Assembly: GCA_030248225.1 (NCBI GenBank)
Contig: JASANE010010113.1
Location: 62,001 to 126,000, forward strand
From: Trileptium ribeirensis
Lineage: Eukaryota; Nematoda; Enoplea; Enoplida; Thoracostomopsidae
Length of the DNA: 64,000 bases
Reading direction: 5' to 3'
Below are positions 1-12,360 of this stretch, piece by piece; position 1 is the stretch's first letter; every line of letters begins with the position of its first letter. The translations under genes were made by a program, and so were the position numbers. The notes beneath the pieces were generated by a model. The model was not told the origin of the DNA, searched no databases, and saw only the letters and a program-made list of their open reading frames with translations.

Positions 1-2039
1 ATGCGCTTGGGTTTTTCCTGCACAGTTATTTTCGCCGCTAGTTTTCATACACTGCAATTTCGTTTTGTGATTACAGTCCGGCCATGTTCGTAGGACAGTA
101 GGCTTTGGCGCGAACTCTTGCGTAGTCTTAACTCGACAAGTCTAGTTCTTAATTTTTATGCTCCTTCAAGCCGTACTGGGTTCCCGGTGTGGCCCTCAGC
201 GCGAGGGCCAACCGAGCGTGTTATTGAAGAGCAGTTTGTTGGTTGTTTAGAGAGTGGACCAGCACGCGAGTGATTTAGAGCTTGCTTGATTTTTTAACCT
301 CTGGTGACCGTTCTGCTTATTCACATGCGTTTGACAACAATCCCTGTAATCGGTGCGTCACATAAGGCATCGAAATCTCAGACCGCTCATGTCACCAGGC
401 GTCAGGTTTTATATCTATATACTGTTGGCAGCGCTCAGAAATTTCTTAATGATTCATGCAAATAGCGATTAATAGGTGATGTCCTGAAAGCTCCAGGGTG
501 TATTTAAATCTGTTTCTAATTCATTGTTGGAATGTGCTGATTTTTCTTTACATGACCTGGTTTTGGAGCATTTCTGTATCATGTTTTAATGCTATTTTTA
601 CCTGCTGAATATCTGTTGTTGTAAATAAAGTCAGAGCGTTGTGCCTCTTGTTACTTAAACGAACAATAAATTTAAAGGTACTGTTTCCCACTACGCTTAC
701 AATCGTTCTACTCATTACGGATACATCTTTAATCAGTATGGCGCCCGCGGCATTCCTCCCACAGCCAAATTTTTATTAACACCAGATTGGTCCGCCGTTT
801 CCTTGTCCCCGTGAAGAGGCCTTTGTGTCAAAGTTACTGCGTGCCAAGTTAATTTACCCGTAGCGGGCGTCCCTGTGGTAACATCATATATTAGAAATTC
901 GTTCTCGTGGGTGTATAGGGTGTCCCATTTCCCCTTCCTTTGGACGAACGGGCCACCACACCCGGGGGACCTATATCATCTACTAGACAACGTTGGCTGT
1001 TAGCGCACGGGGGTCCTACCCTTGAACACTAGGACCAGAGGGCGGCAACTCTCTTCTGCACTGAGTCCCATCCCTTTGGCCACCATAGAATATAGGGGTG
1101 CGGAGTTCCTGCAGGTAGAGGTTGGGCAGCCCGCGCACCCCGTTACATATATATAATGACGGTTTCTAAACTATGTCAAGACACAAGATGTAAAATTTGT
1201 ATAGCATTTTGATATGTCCGGCATTGCCACTGAGGGCACTAGGGAAAAAGGTGGAAAAATTTTTTCTGTCGCTGTAACTCATAACTCATCGTCGAGTGAA
1301 TGGATTTAGATAAAACTTGACTTTTCGATAGTAATGGTGATGATGATGCGCACTTTAGTTGAATGTGAACAACTCTGCCCATCATACTGTTAAAATCGTA
1401 CGGAACAAGTTTTTTAGTTTTTGCTAAATTTTTCATACGGCTATCAGCGTGTTTCAGCGTATATCTCGGCACACAGGCGTCGCATCGAGATCTACAATTG
1501 CAGAAGAACATGTTTCTGTACAAGCACTCCCTGGGCTTAGGTGGATCAGAATATGGTTCCTCGTACCGTTGCCAGAAGTATTAATTTTTCAAATTTCGGC
1601 ATGTATTATGCGGTTATAAGCAATCTGGAAACAATGGTTTTGTGATCTAGAGTCCAATGTCACTATATTATAGATTTTTTGGTGTTTCAAGACTATGTGG
1701 AGGATGAAAGCGATTTCTAAAAAGCAGCGAGTTTTCATTTAACTTGGTTATGTATTGTATACAGGACATCAAGAATAACGCATTTATAGCCCAGCGCGAA
1801 TAGTTCAAGACTTTTCTCGTCGATGAGTGATAATTATTCCATTGTCTTGACAGCGTTAGATCATAAATTGCCCGAGGTATGTCTGTTTAGCAGGGGATAG
1901 ATTGTCCCACGATGTTGGGTAGGTCAAAACTTCTCTGTTTCCCCTTGCCCCTACGAACACGTGAGGGCAACGTAACATTTTAAATAACCTACGACATTCT
2001 TGACATTTGGCATTATTCATATATACAGTGCAAAAACGT
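1..2039. other. intergenic, no gene seen
   Basis: No reading frame with coding character, splice-bounded exon or RNA gene was found on either strand. A GC-rich patch around 900-1140, rich in runs of C and G, contrasts with the AT-rich surroundings and resembles the GC-rich ends of dispersed repeats later in the window, but no boundaries could be set. Confidence 0.6.
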
Positions 2040-2290
2040 TGAGTTAAATTTCAGTTTTGAGTCGGTCCTTTTCCAAACCTAAACTTGAGTTAAAATTGAC
2101 TAAAATCAAGGCTGCTTTGACTTAATTTGAGCCGAGTTTGACTCACTAGTCGTACTTTTTTGGTTAAAATTGACTCAATTTGAGTCAAGTTTAAACTCAA
2201 TTTGAATCATTTCTGACTCTAAATTTTACTCAAATTGATCAATTTTAACTTAAGCTTAGGCTTAAAAATGGACTCAATACACAAAATTTG
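2040..2290. repeat. degenerate TTGACTCAA / TTGAGTCAA repeat
   Basis: The words TTGACTCAA and TTGAGTCAA (reverse complements of each other) and close variants such as TTGACTAAA and TTTAAACTCAA recur about every 15-25 bases. The block is therefore a degenerate, partly palindromic simple repeat. It has no coding potential. It may be the decayed interior of an inverted-repeat element, but no terminal repeats were identified. Confidence 0.6.
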
Positions 2291-4224
2291 ACAACGTCTA
2301 TGCAGTGTGAAATTATTACACAATTATTGTTATGCTAAATACAGAAGTTAGCTCAATTAGCTCTATTTACACTTCCACTCAGTATTAATTACATGTTTCC
2401 TGAAAACTCATACACAGACTTTTAGAAGCTTATAAATACAGTCTGCAATACGCAGAATAGGAACCGTATTGGCGGATATTTTAATTTTTACTAATTTTGG
2501 AATTTAGTAATTTTATAACATGTCAAATAACAATTTATTGTTATTGCAATATTAAATAAAATTTCTGCTTACTATTAATAGCTATCAATTAAGAAGTTCA
2601 ATCGTAGACATGGCGCTGCCACCGGGAACGGGACAGACCAGGGAGGACGCCCCACCCCAGATGTTTCTGGTTGGAGTATATATAGCTGACCTCAAATATA
2701 TTGTCAATATAAATTTCAAAAACTGCTACAACAAATCGTGGGAGCGGCACTGAGTGGAAAGGTTTTCAACAAGTTTGTCATAGTGCCGTAGTAAATACAA
2801 AACGTATCTACTCTAACCGTTTTGCTTGCGTATTTCCATTGTTGACAACTGCACTATAATATATACCGTATTGCATGGAGTTTTAGAAAGGAATTTCATT
2901 AGGGAGGAAATTATATTTGTTTATTTAACAGTTGAGTTGATGGAATATTGGAATCTCTAAACTGTATTTCTTAACTCCCATTTGCCGTTTGGGTCTACCC
3001 TAGGTAATAGCAGACACTAATAAAAAATACGTTTCAACCATGTAACTTCTGAACTCAGAGAATAAAATGCACATATACTACGTCAGGTTGCAGGCAAGGG
3101 TATGCGTTACCTAGGACTCTTACATAGAATCTGATAGGTACTATATTGCATAAGGCACATTATAAAATGTTTGCAATGTATAACTATGCAATTCCTGAAA
3201 TTTTGTTGCAACTCCAATAATTCAGTAGCCGATCGGTGTATTTCGCTGACTTTTTTCTATTGGATGCGTTTAAATCTACGCGTGTTCAACTACAATGGCA
3301 TGCTTTTATCTCCGTCTGTTCGGGAGCAGGGTCAAACAATGCCATAATTCAGGCTAATATCTGGCCGTTTTCAGCTCAAAATTTTACAGTGTATTTGGCA
3401 TTAGGTTCCTCGCCAGTGGCACTAGTATGACTGAAATAAACGACCGTATAGGGACACAGGGGCTAATTATAATTTTACTGAAAAATCAAAGCTAATTTTG
3501 TTGGGTCTCCTCGGCTGTAGCCGCAGCTTGATCTAATTCCAGCAGATGTAAAATTTGAACTACCCATTAGAGCAGCATTCATGAGTTGAATTCATTCAAG
3601 AGATAAGGAGCTGCTACCATGTAAATAAAATCCTAAGCCTTATTCAACCTGTGAGCCCAAGAATTCAGCTGATTTTCACATTATTCGACACAGCTCATCG
3701 AACGGTATATAAAAATAAAACAAAGATTTGTTGTAAGCGTGCTTCTACTGGTTATTTTTAACCGTCTCGACAAACTAAGTCCAGTGGTATATACTAAAAT
3801 TATCTGGGCTTCTTCAAAATAATTTTTGGGCTGGAGGCGTATAGTCAAAAAACTCATTTTGTTATTTCAGAATAACATATTAAAAACCAATCCAATCCGA
3901 TTTGGCTCAGTGTATAGTCATTACGTTGACATGATGCAGGATGACATCATTGGTCCCGTGAATGCTGCGCGACATTTTCTTTGTCGTTCGCATAAAAGTA
4001 TTAGGGAATTTTTACTAAGTAAAATTAGATTCTTGCTACCAACCCAACGGTCTCAGCCAAGCATCTAGTAATGCGACTCGCAAGAAGCCGCGAAAACCTG
4101 TACCAATCGAACCATGTTTATATTTCTACTTCGACCAAAAATATCAACAGCTAAGCTTTTTCAGCAGCGGCATCGTCTGTCAGCATATATTTATGCATGC
4201 ATATGCTGTTGGTTAAGAGTTATG
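2291..4224. other. intergenic, no gene seen
   Basis: AT-rich sequence. The short open frames (64-80 codons) lack family resemblance and plausible splice context, so I regard them as chance frames. No RNA gene or clear repeat was identified. Confidence 0.55.
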
Positions 4225-4760
4225 GGTCGTCATTCGGCCGGCCGTGGCCTGTACGTTTAGTTCAGTATAACAAGGGACTTTTTGACTAAGCAAACCAGAC
4301 TACCGGAACTTTTTGATGTGTACATAATCACCAATAACCAACATTCCAGAGTTTTGTACTATCCAGTAGCATGTTGTCAAATGCTACATAATGTTTATTA
4401 TTAAACAAATAATATGTGCCAATGTTTAATGACAGAAGCGAGAGCCGGCCGGCGCCAAGCACTAAATATATTACAGCTTTGCTATAGTCTCTCTAGTCGT
4501 GGGATACGGAATTTTAGCCGTTGTATTGTACGCCGTGCAATATTTTGAATGTAAGTAGATTAAGTTTTTGAACAAATGCTAATGAAACCTTTAAGAATAT
4601 TAAATTCGTATTGTAATAAGGGGAGCTTCTTGGTAGCCAGCCAACCGTTTGGCTTTCTTAGAAGTCAGCCGATCGTATGGCATCGTCGGCCGGCCATTCG
4701 GCCCAAAAATGTAACGGCTGGCCGACGGTCGGCCGTTTGACTTCAAAGCTGGCGATTTCC
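4225..4760. repeat. CGGCCGGCC-rich stretch, possible decayed inverted-repeat element
   Basis: GGCCGGCC-type palindromic words occur near 4237, 4445 and 4690, the last within a block rich in GGCCG and CGGCC that contains the alternating words GGCTGGCC and GGTCGGCC. The surrounding DNA is AT-rich. The arrangement resembles small non-autonomous DNA transposons with GC-rich ends, but I could not define terminal repeats or a target duplication. Confidence 0.35.
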
Positions 4761-6518
4761 CAACAATACTCCTAGGTACCCGCAACCACTACGTCAATAC
4801 ACGCTGGCTCAGAGACTTCTCCGTGCCCATGAACTGCTGTAAACCTATACCTACGACTTTACAAATCCATCAATATTGATTTTAGACCATTCCACTGGAT
4901 TTAACTTCAAATAGTACGTTTCGCTGCCCAACCTACGTGACGAACAACGTGGGTCTTTCTAGCTTAAGAACATTGTGAAGTTGATCGAACTACCATCCGA
5001 TGATTTTTACCACAACGCTGAGTCAGCAAATCGGTGAGTATTTAAATTTGCTTTTAGATAGCGCCCACAAAAGAGAACGAACCATCCAGTCTTTTCAACA
5101 ACGCCTAATAAAGGCAACAGTTCAGCCATAACTATGAAAACCCTAACTGGTCAATCGTAGAATCCAAAGCGGTCATTGAAAATCACCTAGTTATGTCAAA
5201 AGTGGGTGCTAAAGGAAATCAACCAGTTTTCAGGAAATTGCTTACTAACGAATGACTACATCTTTTAGACAGAGCTTACTAAACAGGACCCCTTTGTTAT
5301 TTCTGCAACAACTGTTGAGCATGTAGAATTGTGTACGTTGTGGGTGCCCTCTACCTACGGGTTTAACCACTCATCGAGGGTACAGCTACCTACGGGATCA
5401 ATATTTGGTGCTGTACCTGGCATGGCTTGCGGGTACCCGTACCCGCGCACAACTATGGCTTAAATGTTACTTGAACACCTGATTTTGTGCAGCACTGTCC
5501 AGTCCAGTCTCTGGCTAAGACCCTAAAGAAAACACAATTTGAATCCGCTATTGGTTTTCCAAGCAGATATTAAACTGTTTTTCAAGAACATTTCTTTTCC
5601 GGATTCGCTATATTATTATAAACGGGCTACCTTGGCAAATGGCTTTGGCACTGGGTTACTACATTACCTGGGTCACCGGGGCACCACCATAACCTGGTTT
5701 ACCGGGTCACTAAGATGGACGGGCCAGAACCTGGATGAATCTCTGATGTATATATATGTGTGATGCAGTGGTCCAGTGGCTCAGTTGATAGAGCGTCGCA
5801 TTATCGACCATTGCTAGCCCAGATATAGTTTAGACTTATCCTCCGGTTAAGAGAGACAAAGCATTAAACGAAGATTCGAGACAGTATCTTGATATGATCC
5901 CAGTTAAATGCAAATGAATCGTTATTACAAGCTCGGCGCGGCTGATATTAACCTAACTACTTAATCAACAAACCAGTTTAGGCCCGTTCGGAAAACTCAG
6001 TTGTTCTTTATTTTTAGCCCGGGTACAAAATCAGTCCTTTTAATTTCAGTTTTAATAATGTTTTTCCATAGATATCAGAAAAAACATAATGCGCAGTCGT
6101 TATAGGTATTATGCCCCATAACGGTTTACCAAGACGTTGGGCCATCATTGATGGTAAACCATAGGTTAACGTTGCATCCGAATCTGCAAATCCGGGCTAA
6201 CGTAACCAGTGGATCCAGGACCGCGACGGAGAGCCTTTTTGTTTGAGCGTTTCAGCACCTTAAATTTAAGTACTAATTGCTTGAAATCTATGAGTAGGCA
6301 GCGCTTAAAATCGTGGCAAAAATTGTGCAAAACCCAGTTCATACATACATTTACGAAACATACATACCTAATCGAAAGCGGAACAAGCTTTTAACAAAAC
6401 TAAACATTTTATATGCGGTGCTTTCATGTATTTAGCTGGCATGTTATAGAGTTTTGTAACGTGGCGCTGAGGTATTTGGAAGAAAGAACCAGCCTGTGCC
6501 TACAATTATACTTCATAC
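4761..6518. other. intergenic with scattered repeat fragments
   Basis: No gene recognised. The words GGGTACCC and ACCCGTACCCG recur at 5330-5450, and CCTGGGTCACCGGG-like words at 5650-5730; both look like decayed GC-rich element interiors. A tRNA-like box-A word lies at about 5776. Confidence 0.5.
5767..5830 (+). repeat. possible tRNA-derived SINE fragment
   Basis: GTGGCTCAGTTGATAGAGCG matches the box-A/D-arm region of tRNAs and tRNA-derived SINEs. No convincing box B (GGTTCGAANCC) follows at the expected distance and no cloverleaf can be closed. At best this is the 5' remnant of a SINE or tRNA pseudogene. Confidence 0.3.
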
Positions 6519-6800
6519 ATGTTCATGGGAGGAGAGGGGGACCATCCCTTCAAGGCTCGTACCCCCTCCACCCTCGGGTCGTTGCCGATTCCCGCAATCC
6601 TGCGACGTAGCCTGATCGCACCCCCACCCCCCGTGTCAAAAGCGCGCAGAAAGTTTTTGCAGAGGAGGCAAAAATTTAAAATTTTGAGTCACAAAAAATT
6701 TCGACAATATATCCCCCTCAAGACTCTACCCCTCTCCACACGCGGAGGATCCCCTTATTCCTCTCGCAATTCGGACCTCGTGCATGCATGGCTAAAACCT
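6519..6800. repeat. GC-rich dispersed-repeat-like block
   Basis: GC-rich, pyrimidine-rich ends (runs of CCCCC near 6570-6635 and CCCCTC words near 6712-6750) surround an AT-rich centre containing AAAATTTAAAATTTTGAG-like sequence. The same organisation is seen in the dispersed family near 34860, 39000, 40505, 45150 and 49150. Open frames here are compositional, with no recognisable product. Confidence 0.35.
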
Positions 6801-6968
6801 AAGTTTACAACATCCTAAGGTTATGCTTAGGCTTTGACACAGCTGGTGGGATTCCAGGAAACAAATAGGCATTACTTATATGTCGTTTAACATAAGCTAT
6901 TTTAGTAGTTTTACAACCGCGGAACAATCATAATTACTGATACAATGTATATACAATAGGTTTTATAT

Positions 6969-7441
6969 TAGGGGTGAGAAAAAGATCAAAGATTTGCAGT
7001 GCTTGCCTTGCCTGTTCCTGTTCTTGAATCAAGCTCGGCTCCGGCTTGACTTGCTTCTCGATCTAAACAAGCCCGGATCGGCTCTTCATGAACAGAGACT
7101 GGCTCGGCTCGGGTGTTCCGATAGGACGTCAGGTTCACCTAGGCTGTTACCCCGCTCCCAATCGTAAAATATTTCTTATTAGAAAACGCATATAATACTC
7201 ATTCAAACAAAAGAACTATATACAGTTGCTGCTTTTGCTGTTTGCTGGCTATCGTCTACTAATTTGTTACAATGTTTTTATTCTAGGAATGGGTTTGTAA
7301 ACAGTAGATCCCCAAATTTCTAGATACCCCAGACTATGCTTTCACAGACAAAATTTAGGCTCACCAACGCTCGACTTTTCATATTACCTCATGCCACGTT
7401 CGGCTAGGTTGTCAAGCCTAGAGCCTTAATTCTCACCCCTA
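6969..7441. mobile_element. small DNA element with TAGGGGTGAGAA terminal inverted repeats
   Basis: The left end reads TAGGGGTGAGAA and the right end TTCTCACCCCTA, a perfect 12-bp inverted repeat 473 bp apart. The interior is GC-rich near the left end (GGCTCGGCTC words at 7029-7110) and has no open frame. This is the structure of a non-autonomous DNA transposon. No target-site duplication could be recognised. Confidence 0.6.
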
Positions 7442-7654
7442 TCTTGCACAGTACAGAACACAGCGAAGAATGTTTTACTAATACAATACACTAGCTAGCG
7501 TGATTAATATGAAAAAATGGTAAATTGAAAGTTGTTAGCGTATACTGTCATCTTCCTGTTCCAGCTATACACAAATGCTTTGGCTTCGAATCAAAACAAG
7601 TACCGATTCCTTAAAATGGTGAAAAATCAGTAGAATTAAATTTTTTGATAAATT

Positions 7655-8224
7655 TTAGCTCGAAACCGGATAAATAGAAGGAAAACTAATATTATTGGTT
7701 ATTTCTCGATTGACATCGTGTTCTAAATAGTAAAATATTGGATACCATATAACATTCGACAAGGTTGTTGTTCGCCGCGTGCTTTTACGTCGATTGTTCA
7801 AAGAAAATCCGTTGTCGGCACTATGACCGCCAACGGGAAGACCGTAGTGATAGCTGTATCGATATACGTATAAATGATGCTCGATACATGCGTGATATGT
7901 CCAAAATAGACGAGTACAAACAAAATACGCCATTAAAACATCAATCGTGTAATGTTTTCGAGCTAGGAGAATACAAAACATTGCCGAAAGCGCTCCGTAA
8001 TAGCTTGCGTTGACGGCGATCGTTCGCAATAGTCGTCCCCATCGACCTCGGAGATAAGGAAAATATTGATTTATCGAAAGGGCTGCAGTTAGAACCGTTA
8101 CAGAATGACCAGAATAGACCAGATCTCCACACAGATCACGACCGCCAGAAACACTGTCAAGGCCAAGCGAAAATAGCATTCGCGATACACGACCCACAAT
8201 CAGCGCAAACGATGTTCGATTCAC
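7655..8224 (-). CDS. SGMS: sphingomyelin synthase family enzyme, exon 3 (catalytic core, C-terminus)
   Basis: Last coding exon of a three-exon gene whose joined product is 347 residues (human SGMS1 and SGMS2 are about 413 and 365). Family members are multi-pass Golgi or plasma-membrane enzymes that move a phosphocholine (or phosphoethanolamine) head group onto ceramide. The acceptor is TTATTTTCAG. The exon has motif D3, CGDLVYSGH, and motif D4, HYTIDV, followed by Y-x6-F-x2-YH. The catalytic residues of the lipid-phosphatase-type triad are H198, H249 and D253. Hydrophobic stretches surround both motifs, and the end (WYPIFYYLEHDV) resembles the family C-terminus. The spacing between the two histidines is 51 residues against 43 in human SGMS1, because the loop after D3 is longer. 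Substrate choice (PC or PE donor) cannot be read from the motifs. No frameshift or stop is present. Confidence 0.95.
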   Translation of the reverse strand: MNRTSFALIVGRVSRMLFSLGLDSVSGGRDLCGDLVYSGHSVTVLTAALSINQYFPYLRGRWGRLLRTIAVNASYYGALSAMFCILLARKHYTIDVLMAYFVCTRLFWTYHACIEHHLYVYRYSYHYGLPVGGHSADNGFSLNNRRKSTRRTTTLSNVIWYPIFYYLEHDVNREITNNISFPSIYPVSS

Positions 8225-9681
8225 CTGAAAATAAGACATATTGTATAATTATTTTGTGTCATGGTTTGACTAGAATTGTGAATACTCTGAATGCTTTGCA
8301 AAGGCAAAAATGTAAACTACAATTACATCAAATTAAAAAAATAACGTTAAAACACTATAATATACAACCATTTCTTTCATACAATTTACCAATATAGTGC
8401 AAAACCGTGGAACGTTGTGTATGTGGTGAAAAATTATAGGGAAATTTCGATGAACGTCAAATGAATCTATATGATATGATTTTCAGAATATAAAACAAAT
8501 GAGGGAAACGAATGAAGACAAAATAAATTAGCAAAATATTCCTATTATAACACTGTTTCTCTCAACATTATAAAAAAACTCAATAGTAGTTAGTAAGTCA
8601 ACTCGTTTTTTTAATTTTGCGGTAGCATCACTAAATTAATGACAACTTGTTTTAGCATTCAGGTATAACTAGGCCTTATGTATATATGATATGTGAGATA
8701 GCTGCTCCTATTCAGGCGTTACTTAATTTTCATAAATATTTTTACCATGCTTTGTTGAATGCAGGATACACAGGGTAACCAATCTGCATCAACTATAGCA
8801 CTCCACAAGCAAGGAAGTGTTCTGACAGTACATACAATTTTCATCTGGTTAATTAAGACAAAAGCACAAAACGATGTTGTTATCCTCTATAAACCTGATC
8901 TAGACCCTTAAATTTGCCATCTCACTAGATTTATTTTCACGGATAAACCAATATGACTTTATAACCATCCATGTAAAATTACACTCGCAATACCTCTGTG
9001 AACCTTAAGCACCAAAAACAATTTTTATAAACAAACGCCGCATTATAATATAATATGCTTACTGCTGCACCACAAATTTATGAAACTACAACATTAAACT
9101 CCATCTCAGTAATTGAAGTAAGCATAAGATATCATTTGTAGGCGACAGCACCCCGGCCAGGACCGCAGTGTGAGAAAATTAGATCTCACGTATAATAAAC
9201 TATGAGCCACGAGCAAGTAGTTACATATATAATTGACTGAACAAATAATCCAACATGACCAGTACGAGAGACTTTCATTAAACCATCTTCACTACTGCAG
9301 CAGACATGTAAACCTCAACACTCAGTCGGCCAAATTTCATCTCTACTGTTTACCATTTCATGCCTGAATTTGTGTAATGAGACAAGCTCAATCCGGCACT
9401 CGGGTTGGTACCTGGTTTGCTTCAGTGAGAGCGATTAACGGAAATCAATGAGCTATACAGGATCTATTCCCCGATTCCTTAAGCAACCTTGCAAAGCGAG
9501 CAAATGACTACGCACGTGCAAACAATCACCACACGACAAGCTCATCACTATTCTTCATAATGTGCGCTGGGTCCATTTAGACCCATTGGCCATGAAAGTG
9601 TTATGTTTGTAAAGTGTAAAGTGTTACATTTACATATCATTGTAAATCAGAATTTCGTAGAGACAATAAAATATTGAATAC
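8225..9681 (-). other. intron 2 of the sphingomyelin synthase gene
   Basis: 1457-bp intron bounded by GTATTC at its 5' end and TTATTTTCAG at its 3' end, phase 0. It contains the 253-bp tRNA-core inverted-repeat element. No other gene was seen inside it. Confidence 0.85.
9351..9603 (-). mobile_element. MITE-like element with tRNA-like core, intronic copy
   Basis: Ends TACCATTTCATGCC and GGCCATGAAAGTGTTA form imperfect inverted repeats matching those of the copies at 46163 and 59481. In reverse orientation it aligns with the 59481 copy along its length: the shared blocks include a GTC..AAATGGAYC box next to the end, CCTTAAG followed by CCTYGCAA.GYGAGC, and a box-A-like TAGCTCA in the middle. 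It lies about 80 bp inside intron 2, antisense relative to the 59481 copy, so it is on the gene's own strand. Diverged, with no open frame. Confidence 0.7.
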
Positions 9682-9900
9682 CTTTGGTCCGCAGTACGTA
9701 TGAACGCTTGGTACCGGCAACTGAATAAGTGTCATACAAATTGCACGGCCACTAAATGCAAGTGCGAAGATCATAAAGCATCGTCGAGCGACTATCCAGC
9801 GATATCGATGAAATACACAACAAACCAAAATCGCCAACGTTATATTTGTACCGATTATGATTTCAGTTACCGAGACTAAGTGTGGATATTCGGAGAATAT
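9682..9900 (-). CDS. SGMS: sphingomyelin synthase family enzyme, exon 2
   Basis: 219-bp phase-0 exon (73 codons, residues 86-158), bounded by acceptor ATTTTGACAG and donor AAG|GTATTC. Its product begins IFSEYPHLVSVTEIIIG and contains HRYRWIVARRCF, then a hydrophobic segment, then TLIQLPVPSVHTYCGPK. The family counterpart has an RRFF... segment followed by the highly conserved LPVPGMHF.C.PK, so the match is position by position. The segments correspond to the second and third membrane spans and the luminal loop before motif D3. Joining to exons 1 and 3 keeps the frame without adding or removing residues. Confidence 0.93.
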
Positions 9901-11224
9901 CTGTCAAAATACAAAATTAATTTATATGAAAAACCGGTCTAGTTAAAGTGTTCTCAACTACGGTTAGGATTTGGTGCACTAAATTCAGGAAAATACGTTT
10001 TCGGACTAAACCAGCAGCCTTACGGAAAAGAAGGCTATCAGTGATGGGTATAGCGAGTGTTGTTTTCACAAATAGAGCTTAATTGCGAAACATTTCTTCC
10101 TTTATCTGTTCGTCGCATAACTCTTCACCTCTTCACCAGATTGATGGATTTTTGCAATTTTTTTATTCGACGTCCAGTGAAATGTAGGTTTGCACTTAGC
10201 CTTTATATCCGCCCTGCTTCCACGAATTTCTATCTAAATTTTCACAAAACCGACATGAACTGGACATTTTTTGATTTAGACCATTTGGGGTTACATAGCA
10301 TGCCAGGTCTTAACTCATGCCAGAAGCATCGGATCGAAAAATGGACGCCACTCTCATCCCGAGATATAACAGAATCGACTCGTCGAGAGCTACAACCTTG
10401 CTGCTATTCATTTTAGTCAAAGCAGCCGTATTCTATAAAACAAGGCTTCAAAAATACTCCCATAAAAGTGCAATTTTCAAAATATTTACGAAGCATGTTT
10501 TTGCTGGCTTTCTGTGAACGAAATGATTAACGGGATGTTTAACCCGTTAAACACGTTGCTTTAATTGCTTTCACCCCAGATTTGGTAGGTTATTAACTCT
10601 AAGGTCCAGTACCGCAGGAAAACTTGGCAGAATTCGGAATCAAAAATGGAAAATTTTTGTCAGTTTTTATTATAGATATGGTTAGGCCATTAGAATGTGT
10701 CTTTTAGGTTTTCGTTGTTTCTGATCAACAATTATAATTGCGTGGTATGCAACAAATAAGGCCATTGTTAGAATCCTACAACGTAAAAATAACTCTTCAA
10801 ATTATAATTTTTTAAAAATAAGTCATTTATAAATTTAAAAACTTTTCGTCTTTTCGCTCATGGGAAGAAGAAATATATTTTTTCGGTTTTGATACATGAT
10901 TAAAATGACCGTAGCGTTGCCTATGAAATACTGCCGGCGTAAAGTTCCTATTGTTAGACTTTAATGTTAGGCTCATGGACCTGAATTTGCTATGATGAAA
11001 TGGTTGGTAAATGCACAGTAGCCATATTCACTCCGTTTCACCTCGCCTTGCGAGTTACTAGTAATATTAAACACAAAATATTTAGCTCTCTAACTGTGCC
11101 TTTTGTCATGCTATGTTGGAGGCAAATACGTGATACTGATAGTGGCAATATACTTTTGGTATCATTCGTGTTTGACACATCACTGCTTCTATACAAATAG
11201 CGATTATATTACGTAGCTGCTACC

Positions 11225-11345
11225 AGGAACGGACATCGGGTAGTAAATCTGTACCTGGGTACCCGGGTATAAGAGCCGACTCAACTATTTGGGTACATGA
11301 ATAGCTACCCGTGTACCCGACACTAACTTTGATAGTTATCGTAAT
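11225..11345. repeat. GGGTACCC-word cluster
   Basis: TACCTGGGTACCCGGGTA, TTGGGTACATG and CTACCCGTGTACCCG occur within 90 bp. The same words occur at 5350-5450. This is probably a decayed GC-rich element interior; no ends were found. Confidence 0.35.
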
Positions 11346-11799
11346 CCCCAGTATCTACTCAAATTTACGTATGTGCGACATACAAATTAGGTACCTAAAG
11401 CTGTGAATAAGGCTTGCAGATTGCGATAGCGTTGCGCAAAAAATGGTTTCTTCCGGCCTACCGTAAAATGTGTGCTGACATGTACGTGATGACCAAACAT
11501 GTGAAGAACCACCCAAGGTAAGTGTCTGGCCAGACTGGGCTATGTCCCATATGATAAGAAGTGCTCGGAAGTAGAAATTATTTTATTTTTAATTCGCTTT
11601 CAATCAAGATATTACGACTATATTATACTTCTATAAATTATTGAGCGGGGAGAAGAGAAGCGTTTTTGTTTTCGACAGAGTGGGAAAGATCGACACTGTC
11701 CGTCCGTCCGTCGAATATACTACTGGGCCTATTAAAATTTTTTGTTTGAAAGGTCCGATATCCGACAGGTTCAATATATATAGTTTTGTCAAAATTCGC

Positions 11800-12360
11800 T
11801 TTAGCTAATTAGTAATTACCAAATTAGTTGAGCATTTTAGCCTATTTTTAGCATTTTCAAACAAGAATTGCTTATTTTTTCAATCAATAATTGGTGTAAA
11901 GCTATTATTTTGGTGTATGTACTACTTCTCGCCGTACTGATTATGAATCTGATATTTATTACTATCCAGGAAGTCATGCTAATTAGCTAATTAATTAGGA
12001 AATTACTAATTAATTATTATTTAGCTAATTTTTTGAAAATTTTCAATTGCTCAGAAATGAAAATTAAATTGCACACGGGGATTTTCTATGTCGCTGATAA
12101 CAAAAATGACATTCCTGAAGCTCTAAAACGTGGAAGTATATGCGAATTATTTAATTAATTTGCTAAATAATTAGTTAATTTTATGCAAAATTTAAAATAC
12201 TCAAAATTGCTAATTTTTTGGGCTCGGGGTTTTCGATGTCGCTTATCATGAATATGTAGTTTTTAAAACTCTATGATTTTATCGCGGGTTCTAATTAGTT
12301 AATTAATTAGCTAATTGGTTGATATTACTAATTAGTTAATTTTTAGCTAGCCACTAGCTT
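11800..12360. repeat. CTAATTAATTAG-type AT-rich repeat
   Basis: Words such as GCTAATTAGTAATTAC, TAGCTAATTAATTAGG and TTAGCTAATTGGTTG recur throughout, often as direct or inverted copies, interrupted by unrelated AT-rich spacers. TTTTTGGGCTCGGGGTTTTC and CACACGGGGATTTTC also recur about 165 bp apart near 12076 and 12219, suggesting a longer underlying repeat unit. No coding potential. Confidence 0.5.

Noticed and set aside
10057..10416. 119-codon open frame in intron 1 of the sphingomyelin synthase gene
   Set aside because: No recognisable motif, no supporting context, and composition like the surrounding intron.
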